The notes: generated by a model from the letters alone, not told the origin. Shown: positions 1-9,268, counted from the stretch's first letter. The stretch: 64,000 bases of DNA from Pseudomonas bijieensis (GCF_013347965.1 NZ_CP048810.1:4401501-4465500); one strand, 5' to 3'. Numbers and translations are program-made.

Positions 1-1
1 C

Positions 2-424
2 GAGGCCGGTCACAGCGACGGCGCGAAGCTGGTGGCCGGTGGCAAGCGCATTCTTGAGGAAACCGGCGGCACGTATGTCGAGCCGACGATTTTCGATGGC
101 GTGAGCAACGCGATGAAAATCGCCCAGGAAGAGATTTTCGGCCCGGTGCTGTCGGTCATCGCCTTCGACACGGCCGAGGAAGCCGTGCAGATCGCCAACG
201 ACACGCCGTACGGTCTGGCTGCGGCGGTATGGACCAAGGACATTTCCAAGGCCCACCTGACGGCCAAGGCCCTGCGCGCCGGCAGCGTCTGGGTCAACCA
301 GTACGACGGTGGCGACATGACCGCGCCGTTCGGTGGCTTCAAGCAGTCGGGCAACGGTCGCGACAAGTCGCTGCATGCGTTCGACAAGTACACCGAGCTG
401 AAGGCGACCTGGATCAAGCTGTAA
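2..424 (+). CDS. kauB: Aldehyde dehydrogenase, PuuC/KauB type (3' part only)
   Basis: This is the last ~140 residues of an NAD(P)-dependent aldehyde dehydrogenase; the start lies before the window. The reading frame is open from base 2. Visible family landmarks are EEIFGPVLSV, the YGLAAAVWT stretch, and the C-terminal FGGFKQSGNGRDKS followed by YTELKATWI, which closely resembles PuuC of E. coli. PuuC/KauB enzymes oxidise gamma-glutamyl-gamma-aminobutyraldehyde and related omega-aminoaldehydes in putrescine and cadaverine breakdown. The PuuB-like oxidase at 5387–6700 and the PauR-like repressor at 10891 fit the same pathway, and P. aeruginosa kauB (PA5312) sits in the same neighbourhood. The catalytic cysteine and cofactor-binding part are outside the window. 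The family call is secure; the exact substrate is inferred. Confidence 0.85.
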   Translation, partial: EAGHSDGAKLVAGGKRILEETGGTYVEPTIFDGVSNAMKIAQEEIFGPVLSVIAFDTAEEAVQIANDTPYGLAAAVWTKDISKAHLTAKALRAGSVWVNQYDGGDMTAPFGGFKQSGNGRDKSLHAFDKYTELKATWIKL

Positions 425-474
425 CGGTGATGGCCCCCAGGGTGACCGGGGGGCTTCATGCAGTGTTGATCTCC

Positions 475-564
475 CTGTGGGAGCGAGCCTGCTCGCGATA
501 GCGGTATGACAGTCGACGATTCAGTTGAATGTTGCTCCGCATCGCGAGCAGGCTCGCTCCCACA
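475..564. repeat. REP doublet (inverted pair)
   Basis: Two copies of a GC-rich REP unit face each other: GAGCGAGCCTGCTCGCGAT at about 481 and its inverse ending at 564. They are separated by ~35 bp, so the whole element can fold into a long hairpin. It lies between the aldehyde dehydrogenase and the MFS gene. The MFS frame stays open upstream through this repeat, which would give a false longer start at 506. Confidence 0.85.
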
Positions 565-616
565 TTGTTTTATGGTGATGCCTGAAAAATCGATAACTCT
601 CCACAGGAGCGTGGAA

Positions 617-1759
617 ATGCGTTGGGCGACTTATTTCGCCGTGTTGGCGTCTGTCCTGAGTGTCGGCCTGGCCCTGGGCGTAAGCATGCCGCTGGTGTCG
701 CTGCGACTCGAGGGCTGGGGCTATGGCTCGTTCGCCATTGGCGTGATGGCTGCGATGCCGGCTGTCGGGGTGTTGCTCGGGGCCAAGGTGTCGAGTCGGT
801 TGGCGACGCAGTTCGGCACGGCGAGGTTGATGCGCCTGTGCCTGTGGGGTGGGGCGCTGTCCATCGGATTGCTGGCGCTGTTGCCCAGCTACCCGGTCTG
901 GTTGGTGCTGCGCCTGGTGATTGGCGTGGTCCTGACCCTGGTGTTCATTCTCGGCGAGAGCTGGATCAACCAACTGGTCATTGAGCAATGGCGCGGACGG
1001 CTGGTGGCGCTTTATGGCAGTAGCTATGCCCTGAGCCAGTTGGCCGGCCCGTTGCTGCTGGGAGCGCTTGGAACCGATCATGACTACGGCTTCTGGGTGG
1101 GTGTCGGCCTGCTGTTGATCGCACCCTTGCTGTTGCTGGGCCGCAGCGGGGCACCGAGTAGCGAGGCCGGCAGCGTCACGTTTGGCGATTTGTGGACGTT
1201 TTGCCGAGGTTTGCCGGCGATTGCCTGGGCGGTGTCGTTGTTCGCTGCGTTCGAGGCGATGATCCTCACGTTGCTGCCGGTCTACTGTTTGCGCCAGGGC
1301 TTCAGCGCTGACATTGCGTTGGCGATGGTCAGCACCGTGGTGGTCGGCGATGCCTTGCTGCAATTGCCCATTGGCGCCCTGGCCGATCGAGTGTCTCGCC
1401 GGGCGCTGTTGACGGGGTGCGCGGTGGCACTGACGTTATCGAGCCTGGCGGTTCCGCTTTTGATCGATACCCTGTTGATCTGGCCGCTGTGGGTGCTGTT
1501 CGGCGCCAGCGCCGGAGGTTTGTTCACCTTGTCGCTGATCCTGATCGGCGAGCGTTACCGCGACGATGCACTGGTACGGGCCAACGCTCATGTCGCGCAG
1601 TTGTGGGGGCTCGGTTGCCTGATCGGCCCGCTGGCGGCGGGAGCGGGCAGCCAATGGATCAGTGGGCATGCGCTGCCTTTGTTCATGGCGGCGGGGGCGT
1701 TCGGCTTGGTGATCCTGCTGTTGCGCCAAGGGGCATTCGGGGCGACACAAACGGCCTGA
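617..1759 (+). CDS. MFS transporter (YcaD-like)
   Basis: 380-residue inner-membrane protein with about twelve hydrophobic segments, typical of the major facilitator superfamily. The loop after TM2 reads GAKVSSRLATQFGTARLMR, a variant of the MFS signature, and a matching loop ADRVSRRALL appears in the second half. The start at 617 follows an AGGAG Shine-Dalgarno about 8 bp upstream. An in-frame ATG at 506 would translate the REP element and was not used. Sequence style resembles the YcaD group of small MFS exporters; the substrate is unknown. It is convergent with the PLD-like gene, with only 28 bp between them. Confidence 0.8.
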   Translation: MRWATYFAVLASVLSVGLALGVSMPLVSLRLEGWGYGSFAIGVMAAMPAVGVLLGAKVSSRLATQFGTARLMRLCLWGGALSIGLLALLPSYPVWLVLRLVIGVVLTLVFILGESWINQLVIEQWRGRLVALYGSSYALSQLAGPLLLGALGTDHDYGFWVGVGLLLIAPLLLLGRSGAPSSEAGSVTFGDLWTFCRGLPAIAWAVSLFAAFEAMILTLLPVYCLRQGFSADIALAMVSTVVVGDALLQLPIGALADRVSRRALLTGCAVALTLSSLAVPLLIDTLLIWPLWVLFGASAGGLFTLSLILIGERYRDDALVRANAHVAQLWGLGCLIGPLAAGAGSQWISGHALPLFMAAGAFGLVILLLRQGAFGATQTA

Positions 1760-1787
1760 ACATCCTTGCCACAAAAGCGGCCCGGGC

Positions 1788-3353
1788 CTAAAGCATCCGC
1801 TCCAACCCGATGGTCGTGGCGAACCAGGCATTGAACCGGCGCCACCAACTGCCCGGTTCGCGGCCCAGGTCGTGGGTCTGGCCGTTGTCTTCGGTGGTCC
1901 ATACGAGCTTGTCATTCTCCAGCCGAGCCTGATAACTCAGCGCTGGCGCCATGCCCTGCAAGGCCAGCTCGCGGACTTGGCCGGCAAGCTCCGGGCTGTC
2001 CACCAATACGCCGACCTCAGTGTTCCACAGCACCGAGCGCGGGTCGAAATTGAACGAGCCAATGAAGGACTTTTGCTGGTCGAAGATGATCGCCTTGCTG
2101 TGCAGGCTGGAATCCGATTCGCCGTAGGATTTGCTGTAGAACAGGTGAGGGCTGCTGCCTTTGTCGCCCGGTTGCCGTCGCAACTCGAACAGGCGCACGC
2201 CATGTTCCAGCAGCGCCCTGCGATACGGCGCATAGCCGCCATGCACCGCTGGCACATCGGTCGCTTCCAGGGAGTTGGTCAAGAGACTCACCGACACCCC
2301 GGCATCGGCGCGGCTGGTCAGGTACACCAAACCTGGCTGGCCGGGGACGAAGTAGGCGGAAATCATGATCAGTTCTTTGCTGACCCCCGTCAGTTCGGGC
2401 CCCAGTTGCGTGGTCAGCAACAGTTGCGGATCCGGCTCGTCCTTGGCCAGCACTTTGCTGGGTGCGTCCCACAGCGCCTGGTTCCAGGCCCAGATCAACT
2501 GGTCACGCCAAGTATCCAGGCGCGGCTGGGTCTTGTAGGCGGTCAGTTGCTGGTAGAGCGCGTGGTTTTCCTTCTGGGTCTGCTCCAGGGACTCTTGCAG
2601 GCGCAGGCGGCTGTTGGCCAGGTCCTTGGGCGTGGGGCGAGGAGACAGAAACTGTTCGATGGGCTTGCTCAGGGCGCTGTTCCAATATTGGTCGAAACTG
2701 TGCCCCAGTTGTTCGGCCACCGGCCCGACGCCGAGCAGGTCGATGTCGGTAAAGTTCAGGTTGGGTTCGGCGTCGAAATACTCATCGCCCAGATTGCGGC
2801 CGCCGACGATGGCCATGCTGTTGTCCGCCAGCCACAGCTTGTTGTGCATCCGTCGATGCTGCAACGACAGGTTGAACAGGCGCCCGAGGCTACGAGTCAC
2901 GCCGGTGGCGCGGCCCAGGTGCAGGGGGTTGAACAGGCGAATCTGGATACGCGGGTGAGCGGCGAGGGTCGCGATAATCTGATCCTGGCCGTCGCTGGTG
3001 GTGTCGTCCAGCAGGATGCGCACGCGCACGCCCCGGTCGGCGGCCTTGAGCAGTTCATCCACCAGCATCCGCGTGCTGATACCGTCGTGGACGATGTAAT
3101 ACTGCAGGTCCAGGCTGCTTTGAGCATGACGGATCAGCTCGGCCCGGGCGGTGAAGGCTTCGGTGCTGTCGGAGAGCAACCGAAAGCCGGAACGGCCTTC
3201 ATGGGGCGCGGCTTGGGCCTGGACCGAGCGGCCGAATGAGGATTCGGCGGCCGGCAACGCTTGGGAAGGCTCGCGGCTGATATCAAAACTGGCGCAGCCG
3301 CCCAGCAGCGAGGCGACTAACAAAAGCGAAGGCAGGATCGATCTGGATCTCAC
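1788..3353 (-). CDS. Phospholipase D-family lipoprotein (ClsC-like)
   Basis: 521 residues. The N-terminus is a lipoprotein signal with lipobox LGGC (Cys20), so the protein is probably anchored in the envelope facing the periplasm. Two HKD catalytic motifs are intact: HNKLWLAD at residues 170–177 followed by GGRNLGDEYF, and HSKAIIFD near residue 415 followed by SFNFDPRS. Two HKD domains in one chain is the layout of phospholipase D and cardiolipin synthase enzymes. The closest type by eye is the ClsC/YmdC group, which makes cardiolipin from phosphatidylglycerol and phosphatidylethanolamine. The true reaction (transfer or hydrolysis) cannot be told from sequence. It lies 61 bp downstream of the MocR gene on the same strand and may be cotranscribed with it. 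Confidence 0.8.
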   Translation of the reverse strand: MRSRSILPSLLLVASLLGGCASFDISREPSQALPAAESSFGRSVQAQAAPHEGRSGFRLLSDSTEAFTARAELIRHAQSSLDLQYYIVHDGISTRMLVDELLKAADRGVRVRILLDDTTSDGQDQIIATLAAHPRIQIRLFNPLHLGRATGVTRSLGRLFNLSLQHRRMHNKLWLADNSMAIVGGRNLGDEYFDAEPNLNFTDIDLLGVGPVAEQLGHSFDQYWNSALSKPIEQFLSPRPTPKDLANSRLRLQESLEQTQKENHALYQQLTAYKTQPRLDTWRDQLIWAWNQALWDAPSKVLAKDEPDPQLLLTTQLGPELTGVSKELIMISAYFVPGQPGLVYLTSRADAGVSVSLLTNSLEATDVPAVHGGYAPYRRALLEHGVRLFELRRQPGDKGSSPHLFYSKSYGESDSSLHSKAIIFDQQKSFIGSFNFDPRSVLWNTEVGVLVDSPELAGQVRELALQGMAPALSYQARLENDKLVWTTEDNGQTHDLGREPGSWWRRFNAWFATTIGLERML

Positions 3354-3414
3354 GTAGGAGCGTTCCGCTTGTTTGCGTTGATCGGCTGTTGGGTACTGCT
3401 TCCCTGGATAAAGT

Positions 3415-4848
3415 TCAGACGACGTCGCGCTGGGTTTCGTTCAACAACGCGATGGCAGCGGCGCCCACTTTGCGTACGGCCTCTTCGATCTGCGCCGTTG
3501 GCTTGGCAGCGTAGTTCATCCGCAGACAGTTGCGGTACTTGCCCGATGCCGAAAAGATGCTGCCGACTGCGACCTGCACGCCTCGGTCCAGCAGGACCCG
3601 ATTGAGCTTCAATGTGTCGAAGCCTTCCGGCAACTCGACCCACAGCATGAAGCTGCCCCGCGGGCGACTGGCACGGGTGCCCGACGGAAAGTAGCGGCTG
3701 ACCCAATCGATCATCACGTCGCGATTGCGCTGGTATTGCGTGCGCATCCGGCGCAAATGGGGTTCGAAATGTCCGCCCTTGAGAAATTCGGCAATGGCAA
3801 TCTGCGGCTGTGGCGCGGTGGAGCCGGTGCTGATGTATTTCATGTGCAGCACCCGCTCCAGATACCGGCCCGGCGCGACCCAGCCAATTCGCAGGCCTGG
3901 GGCCAGGGTCTTGGAAAAAGAACTGCAGAGCAGGACGCGGCCGTCTTCATCGAAGGACTTGATGGTGCGTGGGCGAGGGTAGGTGTAGGCCAATTCTCCA
4001 TACACATCATCCTCGATGATCGCCACGTCGAAACGCTGTGCCAGGTTCAGCAGCGCGCGTTTATTAGCGTCGGGCATGATGTAGCCCAGCGGGTTGTTAC
4101 AGCTGGGGGTCAACTGTATGGCCTTGATGGGCCATTGCTCCAGCGCCAGTTCCAGTGCGTCCAGGCTGATGCCGGTGAGCGGGTCGGTGGGGATCTCCAA
4201 AGCCTTCATGCCCAGGCCCTTGAGAGTTTGCATGGCTCCATGAAAGCTGGGTGAGTCCACCGCGACGATATCGCCTTGTTCGCAGGTGGCGCGGATGCTG
4301 ACCGACAGGGCCTCATGACAGCCGGTGGTGACGATCAAATCGTTGGGGCCCAGTTGGCAGCCGGAATCCAGCGACAGGCGGGCGATCTGTTCGCGCAACG
4401 CGAGGTTGCCGTAGATGTTGTCGTAATACAGGCCAGGCATGTCTTGTCGGCGGCTGATCTGCGCCAGGCTGCGTAGCAGCGGTTTCATGGTCGGCGAATT
4501 GATATCCGGCATGCCGCGTCCCAGTTGCACCACGTCCGGGCGGGGTACGGCGCGGATCAGTTCCAGCACCTGGTCCCACTGGGAAATATCCACTGGACGC
4601 TGGGCCGGACGGCCTACCACCGGCAGGTCTGGCAGTTCGCGACCCACAGGTACGAAATAGCCGGACTTGGGTCTCGGCATTGCCAGCCCGCTGTCTTCCA
4701 GCACGCGATAGGCCTGCTGCACCGTACTCAAGCTGACCCCATGTTCCGTGCTCAATGCCCGCACTGAGGGCAGCCGGTCGCCGGGACGGTAGAAGCCCTG
4801 TTCGATGCGGGTGCCGAGCAGTTCGGCGAGGTTCACGTAGAGGGTCAT
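3415..4848 (-). CDS. MocR/PdxR-family regulator (GntR HTH + aminotransferase fold)
   Basis: 477 residues. The first ~70 form a GntR-type winged helix (RPGDRLPSVRALSTEHGVS). The rest is a fold-type I PLP aminotransferase domain, with the PLP lysine at K313 in SSFSKTLAPG and the conserved CNNPLGY and EDDVYGEL segments. Such MocR proteins are usually DNA-binding regulators whose aminotransferase domain senses PLP or an amino compound. It is divergent from the DUF1127 gene; repeated GAATCTGTAT sites in the shared gap are likely operators. The effector and target genes are not evident. Family call strong, role inferred. Confidence 0.88.
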   Translation of the reverse strand: MTLYVNLAELLGTRIEQGFYRPGDRLPSVRALSTEHGVSLSTVQQAYRVLEDSGLAMPRPKSGYFVPVGRELPDLPVVGRPAQRPVDISQWDQVLELIRAVPRPDVVQLGRGMPDINSPTMKPLLRSLAQISRRQDMPGLYYDNIYGNLALREQIARLSLDSGCQLGPNDLIVTTGCHEALSVSIRATCEQGDIVAVDSPSFHGAMQTLKGLGMKALEIPTDPLTGISLDALELALEQWPIKAIQLTPSCNNPLGYIMPDANKRALLNLAQRFDVAIIEDDVYGELAYTYPRPRTIKSFDEDGRVLLCSSFSKTLAPGLRIGWVAPGRYLERVLHMKYISTGSTAPQPQIAIAEFLKGGHFEPHLRRMRTQYQRNRDVMIDWVSRYFPSGTRASRPRGSFMLWVELPEGFDTLKLNRVLLDRGVQVAVGSIFSASGKYRNCLRMNYAAKPTAQIEEAVRKVGAAAIALLNETQRDVV

Positions 4849-4882
4849 GGTGCACTCCCGATGAGATGGACAACTGCAACCG

Positions 4883-4965
4883 ATACAGTTGGGTTGGAAA
4901 ATGACGATTCAGTGGCGCAGAAACCGAATCTGTATGCTTATAAAATAAATAGGTTGAATCTGTAT
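4883..4965. promoter_or_regulatory. Candidate MocR operator: direct repeats in divergent promoter
   Basis: The sequence GAATCTGTAT occurs at 4926–4935 and again at 4956–4965, exactly 30 bp apart (about three helical turns). An inverted ATACAG lies at 4883–4888, nearer the MocR gene. MocR/PdxR regulators are known to bind directly repeated half-sites between divergent genes, so this is the probable binding region. Binding itself is an inference. Confidence 0.5.
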
Positions 4966-5027
4966 TGCTTTTGACTGTCCGCGCATCATGAAACCTCTGG
5001 CTACCCAAGTAAACAGGAGCGATCAAA

Positions 5028-5273
5028 ATGAACGGCTTGAGCGATGTGCGGCTGACGTTACACAGTCAGGAACTGGCGGCAGGGCAGGAGAATGGGCTGC
5101 GCGACGCAATGTTGCGCAATGCGCCGTCCGACCTGAGCCGCTGGGCCCTGTTCTGGCATCGTCTGCATACACGCAAAGCCTTGTTGGAACTTACACCCGA
5201 ACAGTTGCGTGATATCGGGCTGAGTAGGGAGCAGGCATTGGAGGAGGGGCTCAGGCCGTTCTGGCGGCTTTGA
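5028..5273 (+). CDS. DUF1127 (YjiS-like) small protein
   Basis: 81 residues. The C-terminal half (RKALLELTPEQLRDIGLSRE) is a clear DUF1127 motif, a short arginine-rich helical module found in small proteobacterial proteins. In other bacteria several DUF1127 proteins act in phosphate, RNA or polyamine physiology, but none of that can be read here. It is transcribed away from the MocR gene and shares its promoter region, so it is the most likely regulated target. A REP doublet follows the stop codon. Confidence 0.75.
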   Translation: MNGLSDVRLTLHSQELAAGQENGLRDAMLRNAPSDLSRWALFWHRLHTRKALLELTPEQLRDIGLSREQALEEGLRPFWRL

Positions 5274-5294
5274 AGTGGTGCCGGCCCTGAGACG

Positions 5295-5364
5295 GCTATC
5301 GCGGGCAAGCCTTGCTCCCACAGATTGAAAGGGTCTGTGGGAGCAAGGCTTGCTCGCGATAGCG
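5295..5364. repeat. REP doublet (inverted pair)
   Basis: Inverted pair of the GCGGGCAAGCCTTGCTCCCAC variant, with a spacer of only ~14 bp. It fills the convergent gap between the DUF1127 gene and the PuuB-like oxidase. Confidence 0.85.
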
Positions 5365-5386
5365 TCGTCAGTCGTGGTGAAGCTCT

Positions 5387-6700
5387 TTAAACCAACTCTT
5401 TCAACCGATGCCACAACATCCCCAGTGCCAACAGCGGCGAGCGCAGGTGCTTGCCGCCGGGGAAAGTCATGTGCGGGACCCGCGCGAACAGATCGAAGCC
5501 ACTGCTGTGCTGTCCGCTGATCGCTTCGGCCAACAATTTGCCGGCCAGGTGCGTGGCGTTCACGCCATGGCCGGAATAAGCCTGGGCGTAATACACATTG
5601 GGCTGGTCCTTGAGCCGGCCGATCTGCGGCAAACGGTTGGCACCGATGCCGATCATCCCGCCCCATTGATAATCGATTTTCACCTGCGCCAACTGCGGGA
5701 ATACCTTGAGCATCTTCGGACGCATGTAGGCGCCAATGTCCTGCGGGTCCCGGCCGGAATAGTGGCAGGCCCCGCCGAACAACAGGCGTCGATCCGCCGA
5801 AAGCCGGTAGTAGTCCAACGCCACGCGTTGATCGCAGACCGCCATGTTCTGTGGCAATAACGCCTGTGCCTGGGCCTGGCTCAAGGGTTCGGTGGCGATG
5901 ATGTAGCTGCCGGCCGGCAGCACTTTGCCGCCCAGTTGCGGATTGAGTCCATTGAGGTAGGCGTTGCAGCCCAGTACCAGCGTCTTGGCGCGAACCGAAC
6001 CCTGCTGGGTGTGCACCTTCACTTCAGGGCCGTAGTCGATACGCGTGACTGCCGATTGCTCGAACAGCCTGACTCCCAGTTGCTGCGCGGCGGCGGCTTC
6101 GCCCAGGGCCAGGTTCAGCGGATGCAGATGGCCCGAGCCCATGTCGATCAACCCGCCGACGTAGCGATCCGAACCCACGACGCTGTGCATTTCGTCGGCT
6201 TGCAGCAGCCGGGTCTGGTGGCGATAGCCCAGGCTGCGCAGCTCTTCGGCATCTTCGGCGAAGCCTTCCAGGTCGCTGGGCTTGTTGGCGAGGTCGCAGT
6301 AACCCCAAGTGAGGTCGCAAGGGATCTGAAAACGCTCGACACGTTGTCGGACGATTTCCACGGCCTCAAGGCCCATGAGCTTCATCTGGCGTACGCCGTC
6401 GGCACCAATGATCGGCTCGAACTGATCGAGACCATGGCCGACGCCGCGAATCAGTTGACCGCCGTTACGCCCGCTGGCGCCCCAGCCGATTCTGTGCGCC
6501 TCCAGCAGCACTACGCTCAGGCCGCGCTCGGCCAGTTCGATCGCCGTGTTCAACCCGGAAAACCCACCACCCACGACGCAGACATCCGTCACCAACTCAC
6601 CCTGCAATACCGGATGGTCCGGTTGCGGCAGGCTGCTGGCGGCGTAATAAGAGGCGGCGTGCGCGTGGCTCGGGACAGGTTGCTGAACACGGGCGTTCAT
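5387..6700 (-). CDS. puuB: FAD-dependent oxidoreductase, PuuB-like (gamma-glutamylputrescine oxidase family)
   Basis: 437 residues of the DAO/glycine-oxidase fold. An N-terminal Rossmann motif VVGGGFSGLNTAIELAERG binds FAD, followed by the GWGASGRNGGQ segment conserved in this family. A C-terminal GHGVNATHLAGK stretch closes the flavin site. Enzymes of this type oxidise gamma-glutamylated polyamines to the aldehyde, the step before PuuC/KauB. The dehydrogenase at the left edge and PauR at 10891 support a polyamine role, and P. aeruginosa has a PauB-type enzyme in the same place. Exact substrate is inferred. It is divergent from the cysteine-cluster gene. Confidence 0.8.
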   Translation of the reverse strand: MNARVQQPVPSHAHAASYYAASSLPQPDHPVLQGELVTDVCVVGGGFSGLNTAIELAERGLSVVLLEAHRIGWGASGRNGGQLIRGVGHGLDQFEPIIGADGVRQMKLMGLEAVEIVRQRVERFQIPCDLTWGYCDLANKPSDLEGFAEDAEELRSLGYRHQTRLLQADEMHSVVGSDRYVGGLIDMGSGHLHPLNLALGEAAAAQQLGVRLFEQSAVTRIDYGPEVKVHTQQGSVRAKTLVLGCNAYLNGLNPQLGGKVLPAGSYIIATEPLSQAQAQALLPQNMAVCDQRVALDYYRLSADRRLLFGGACHYSGRDPQDIGAYMRPKMLKVFPQLAQVKIDYQWGGMIGIGANRLPQIGRLKDQPNVYYAQAYSGHGVNATHLAGKLLAEAISGQHSSGFDLFARVPHMTFPGGKHLRSPLLALGMLWHRLKELV

Positions 6701-6845
6701 GTGCGTAATCCTGATTATTGTGTTTGAGAAATTTTACGGAGCATAAGCCGGGGATTCCTCCCTGGGCAACACCGGTCGGTTGGCGCTGTCTGGCTCGTGG
6801 CTTTTAAGGCAAAATCCCGGACCATCTTCCCCGGTGGCCGCCTCG

Positions 6846-7199
6846 ATGAGCTGCAACAGTCAAAAAATCCGCACGCTTCGCCAGCAGATTCCCACGTTCG
6901 AGTGCGTGCCGGGTTGCCATGACTGCTGTGGTCCGGTGACCACCTCGCCCGAGGAAATGGCCCGCTTGCCCCGCAAGACTCGCGCCGAACAGGACGCGGC
7001 CATGGACGCGCTCGACTGCGTGCACTTGGGCCCCAACGGTTGCACCGTGTATGACGAGCGACCGCTGATCTGTCGGCTGTTCGGCACCACGGCGACCCTG
7101 CCATGCCCCAATGGGCGGCGGCCGGTGGAACTGATTCATCCGCGGGTCGAGCAGCAGATTCATGAATACATGGCCAGCAACCGGCAGGTGTTGGTCTAG
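6846..7199 (+). CDS. YkgJ-family cysteine-cluster protein
   Basis: 117 residues with the cysteine pattern of the YkgJ/UPF0153 family: CVPGCHDCC near the N-terminus, DCVHLGPNGCTVYDERPLICRLFG in the middle, and a later CPNG. These cysteines are thought to bind zinc or an Fe-S cluster; no enzymatic role is established. I chose the ATG at 6846 (MSCNSQKIRTL) because the segment back to 6780 has no family character and overlaps the promoter region. No strong Shine-Dalgarno is visible. It is convergent with the Lrp gene across a REP doublet. Confidence 0.7.
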   Translation: MSCNSQKIRTLRQQIPTFECVPGCHDCCGPVTTSPEEMARLPRKTRAEQDAAMDALDCVHLGPNGCTVYDERPLICRLFGTTATLPCPNGRRPVELIHPRVEQQIHEYMASNRQVLV

Positions 7200-7222
7200 C
7201 AGGCAGCGATACCGAGTCGCGG

Positions 7223-7287
7223 CCTTCGCGAGCAAGCCCGCTCCCACAATGGATCTCCGTGTGGGGGCGAGCCTGCTCGCGAAAGCG
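7223..7287. repeat. REP doublet (inverted pair)
   Basis: CTTCGCGAGCAAGCCCGCTCCCACA faces GTGGGGGCGAGCCTGCTCGCGAAAG with a short spacer. It lies in the convergent gap between the cysteine-cluster gene and the Lrp-family gene. The two arms carry variant cores (AAGCCCG against AGCCTG). Confidence 0.8.
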
Positions 7288-7319
7288 ACCATCCAGATAA
7301 CCATTGCCTTGAGCCAGGC

Positions 7320-7808
7320 TCAATCCGGAATCGGCAGGCTCAGGCTCTCCTTCACCTCTTCCATGACGATATAGCTCTTGGATTCGCGCACATGGGGCAG
7401 CTTGAGCAGGATGTCTCCCAGTAGCTTGCGGTACGAAGCCATCTCGGAAATCCGTGCTTTCACCAGATAATCGAAATCCCCTGACACCAGGTGACATTCC
7501 AGCACGTGAGGCAGCTTCAGCACTGCGCGCCGGAATTCTTCGAACGTATCGCCGGATTTGTAATCGAGGCTGATCTCGACAAACACCAGCAGGCTACCCT
7601 TCAAATGTTGAGGGTTGAGCCGGGCGTTGTAGCCCATGATGATGCCCTCGCGCTCCAGGCGCCGTACCCGCTCGGTGCAAGGCGTGGTGGAAAGGCCGAC
7701 CTTTTCTCCCAGCTCGGTGAAGGAGATTCGTCCGTCCGCCTGAAGGATGCGCAGGATGTTGCGGTCGATCTTGTCCAGTTCGCGTTTGGTCTGGGTGTTG
7801 GTACGCAC
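7320..7808 (-). CDS. dadR: Lrp/AsnC-family regulator (DadR)
   Basis: 162 residues: an N-terminal HTH (FTELGEKVGLSTTPCTERVRRLE) and a C-terminal RAM ligand-binding domain ending in HVRESKSYIVMEEVKE. I placed the start at the GTG at 7808 (VRTNTQTKRELDKIDRN), which has GGAGG ~10 bp upstream; the frame is open back to an ATG at 7856, but those residues look non-homologous. In Pseudomonas this Lrp protein, DadR, senses alanine and activates the divergent dadA operon, which matches the arrangement here. The family is certain and the DadR name rests on context. Confidence 0.88.
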   Translation of the reverse strand: MRTNTQTKRELDKIDRNILRILQADGRISFTELGEKVGLSTTPCTERVRRLEREGIIMGYNARLNPQHLKGSLLVFVEISLDYKSGDTFEEFRRAVLKLPHVLECHLVSGDFDYLVKARISEMASYRKLLGDILLKLPHVRESKSYIVMEEVKESLSLPIPD

Positions 7809-7963
7809 AGGGGATGCGCCTCCGTAAAAAGGGTTATTGCCGAGAATTCTCGCCAAATATAGGCATTTATATAGTGAAAAGCACTGGCTAATCTTTCTTA
7901 CACTGCGCCCATCTGAGCTATGTACAACAAACGTCAGCGGTTATCCGCGATGAGGGCATCAAC

Positions 7964-9268
7964 ATGCGCGTTCTGGTATTGGGTAGCGGCGTCATCGGTA
8001 CCGTCAGTGCTTACTATCTGGCCCGGGCCGGATTCGAAGTGGTGGTGGTCGACCGTCAGCCAGCGCCTGCGATGGAAACCAGTTTCGCCAATGCCGGCCA
8101 GGTGTCGCCGGGGTATGCCTCGCCGTGGGCCGCGCCGGGCGTACCGCTCAAGGCCATCAAATGGCTGCTGCAGCGCCATGCGCCGCTGGCGATCAAGGCC
8201 ACTGCCGACATTGACCAATACCTGTGGATGGCACAGATGCTGCGCAATTGCACCGCCAGCCGCTATGCCATCAACAAGGAGCGCATGGTGCGCCTGTCCG
8301 AGTACAGCCGTGATTGCCTGGACGAGCTGCGCGCCGAAACCGGCATTGCCTACGAAGGCCGCAGCCTGGGGACTACACAGTTGTTCCGCACCCAGGCCCA
8401 GCTCGATGGCGCGGCGAAAGACATCGCGGTGTTGAAAGAGTCCGGCGTACCGTTCGAAGTGCTCGACCGTGCGGGCATCGCCCGGGTCGAACCGGCCCTG
8501 GCCAATGTCACCGACATCCTGGCTGGCGCCTTGCGCCTGCCCAACGACCAGACTGGCGATTGCCAGATGTTCACCACGCGCCTGGCGGAAATGGCGACGA
8601 AGCTGGGTGTGCAATTTCGCTTCGGCCAGGATATCCAGCGCCTGGACTTCGCCGGTGACCGCATCAACGGTGTCTGGATCGACGGCAAGCTGGAAACCGC
8701 CGACCGCTATGTGCTCGCCCTGGGCAGCTATTCGCCGCAATTGCTCAAGCCCCTCGGGATCCGCGCACCGGTGTATCCGCTCAAGGGTTACTCCCTGACC
8801 GTGCCGATCACCAATCCGGCGATGGCGCCGACTTCGACCATCCTCGACGAAACCTACAAGGTCGCGATCACCCGGTTCGACAACCGCATTCGGGTGGGCG
8901 GCATGGCGGAAATCGCCGGTTTTGACCTGTCTCTCAACCCGCGTCGGCGCGAAACCCTGGAGATGATCGTCAACGACCTTTATCCTCAGGGCGGCAAGCT
9001 GGCCGAGGCGAGTTTCTGGACCGGCCTGCGCCCGACCACCCCGGACGGCACGCCGATCGTGGGTGCCACGCCCTTCAAGAATCTGTTCCTGAACACCGGT
9101 CACGGCACCCTCGGGTGGACCATGGCCTGTGGTTCCGGTCGCCTGTTGGCCGACCTGATGGCGAAGAAAAAACCGCAGATCAGCGCCGAAGGCCTCGATA
9201 TTTCCCGTTATGGCAGCAAACACCAGGAGTCTGCAAAACATGTCAATCCAGCGCCAGCTCACCAATGA
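7964..9268 (+). CDS. dadA: D-amino acid dehydrogenase, small subunit
   Basis: 434 residues. The FAD Rossmann motif GSGVIG is at residues 7–12, followed by the DadA-typical [10 protein letters not shown] and [12 protein letters not shown] stretches. The C-terminus has [18 protein letters not shown]. The enzyme oxidatively deaminates D-alanine and other D-amino acids to 2-oxo acids and feeds electrons to the membrane quinone pool. With ridA and dadX it forms the alanine-catabolic operon, divergent from the Lrp-type activator. Its 3' end overlaps ridA by 29 bp in another frame. Confidence 0.95.
   Translation: MRVLVLGSGVIGTVSAYYLARAGFEVVVVDRQPAPAMETSFANAGQVSPGYASPWAAPGVPLKAIKWLLQRHAPLAIKATADIDQYLWMAQMLRNCTASRYAINKERMVRLSEYSRDCLDELRAETGIAYEGRSLGTTQLFRTQAQLDGAAKDIAVLKESGVPFEVLDRAGIARVEPALANVTDILAGALRLPNDQTGDCQMFTTRLAEMATKLGVQFRFGQDIQRLDFAGDRINGVWIDGKLETADRYVLALGSYSPQLLKPLGIRAPVYPLKGYSLTVPITNPAMAPTSTILDETYKVAITRFDNRIRVGGMAEIAGFDLSLNPRRRETLEMIVNDLYPQGGKLAEASFWTGLRPTTPDGTPIVGATPFKNLFLNTGHGTLGWTMACGSGRLLADLMAKKKPQISAEGLDISRYGSKHQESAKHVNPAPAHQ

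Noticed and set aside
506..616. N-terminal extension of the MFS gene from ATG 506
   Set aside because: It would translate the REP doublet, while ATG 617 has an AGGAG and starts at the first membrane helix.
1872..3239. 455-codon open frame on the plus strand
   Set aside because: It lies opposite the phospholipase D gene, whose lipobox and both HKD motifs show it to be the real gene. The opposite frame is Q/A/V-rich shadow sequence.
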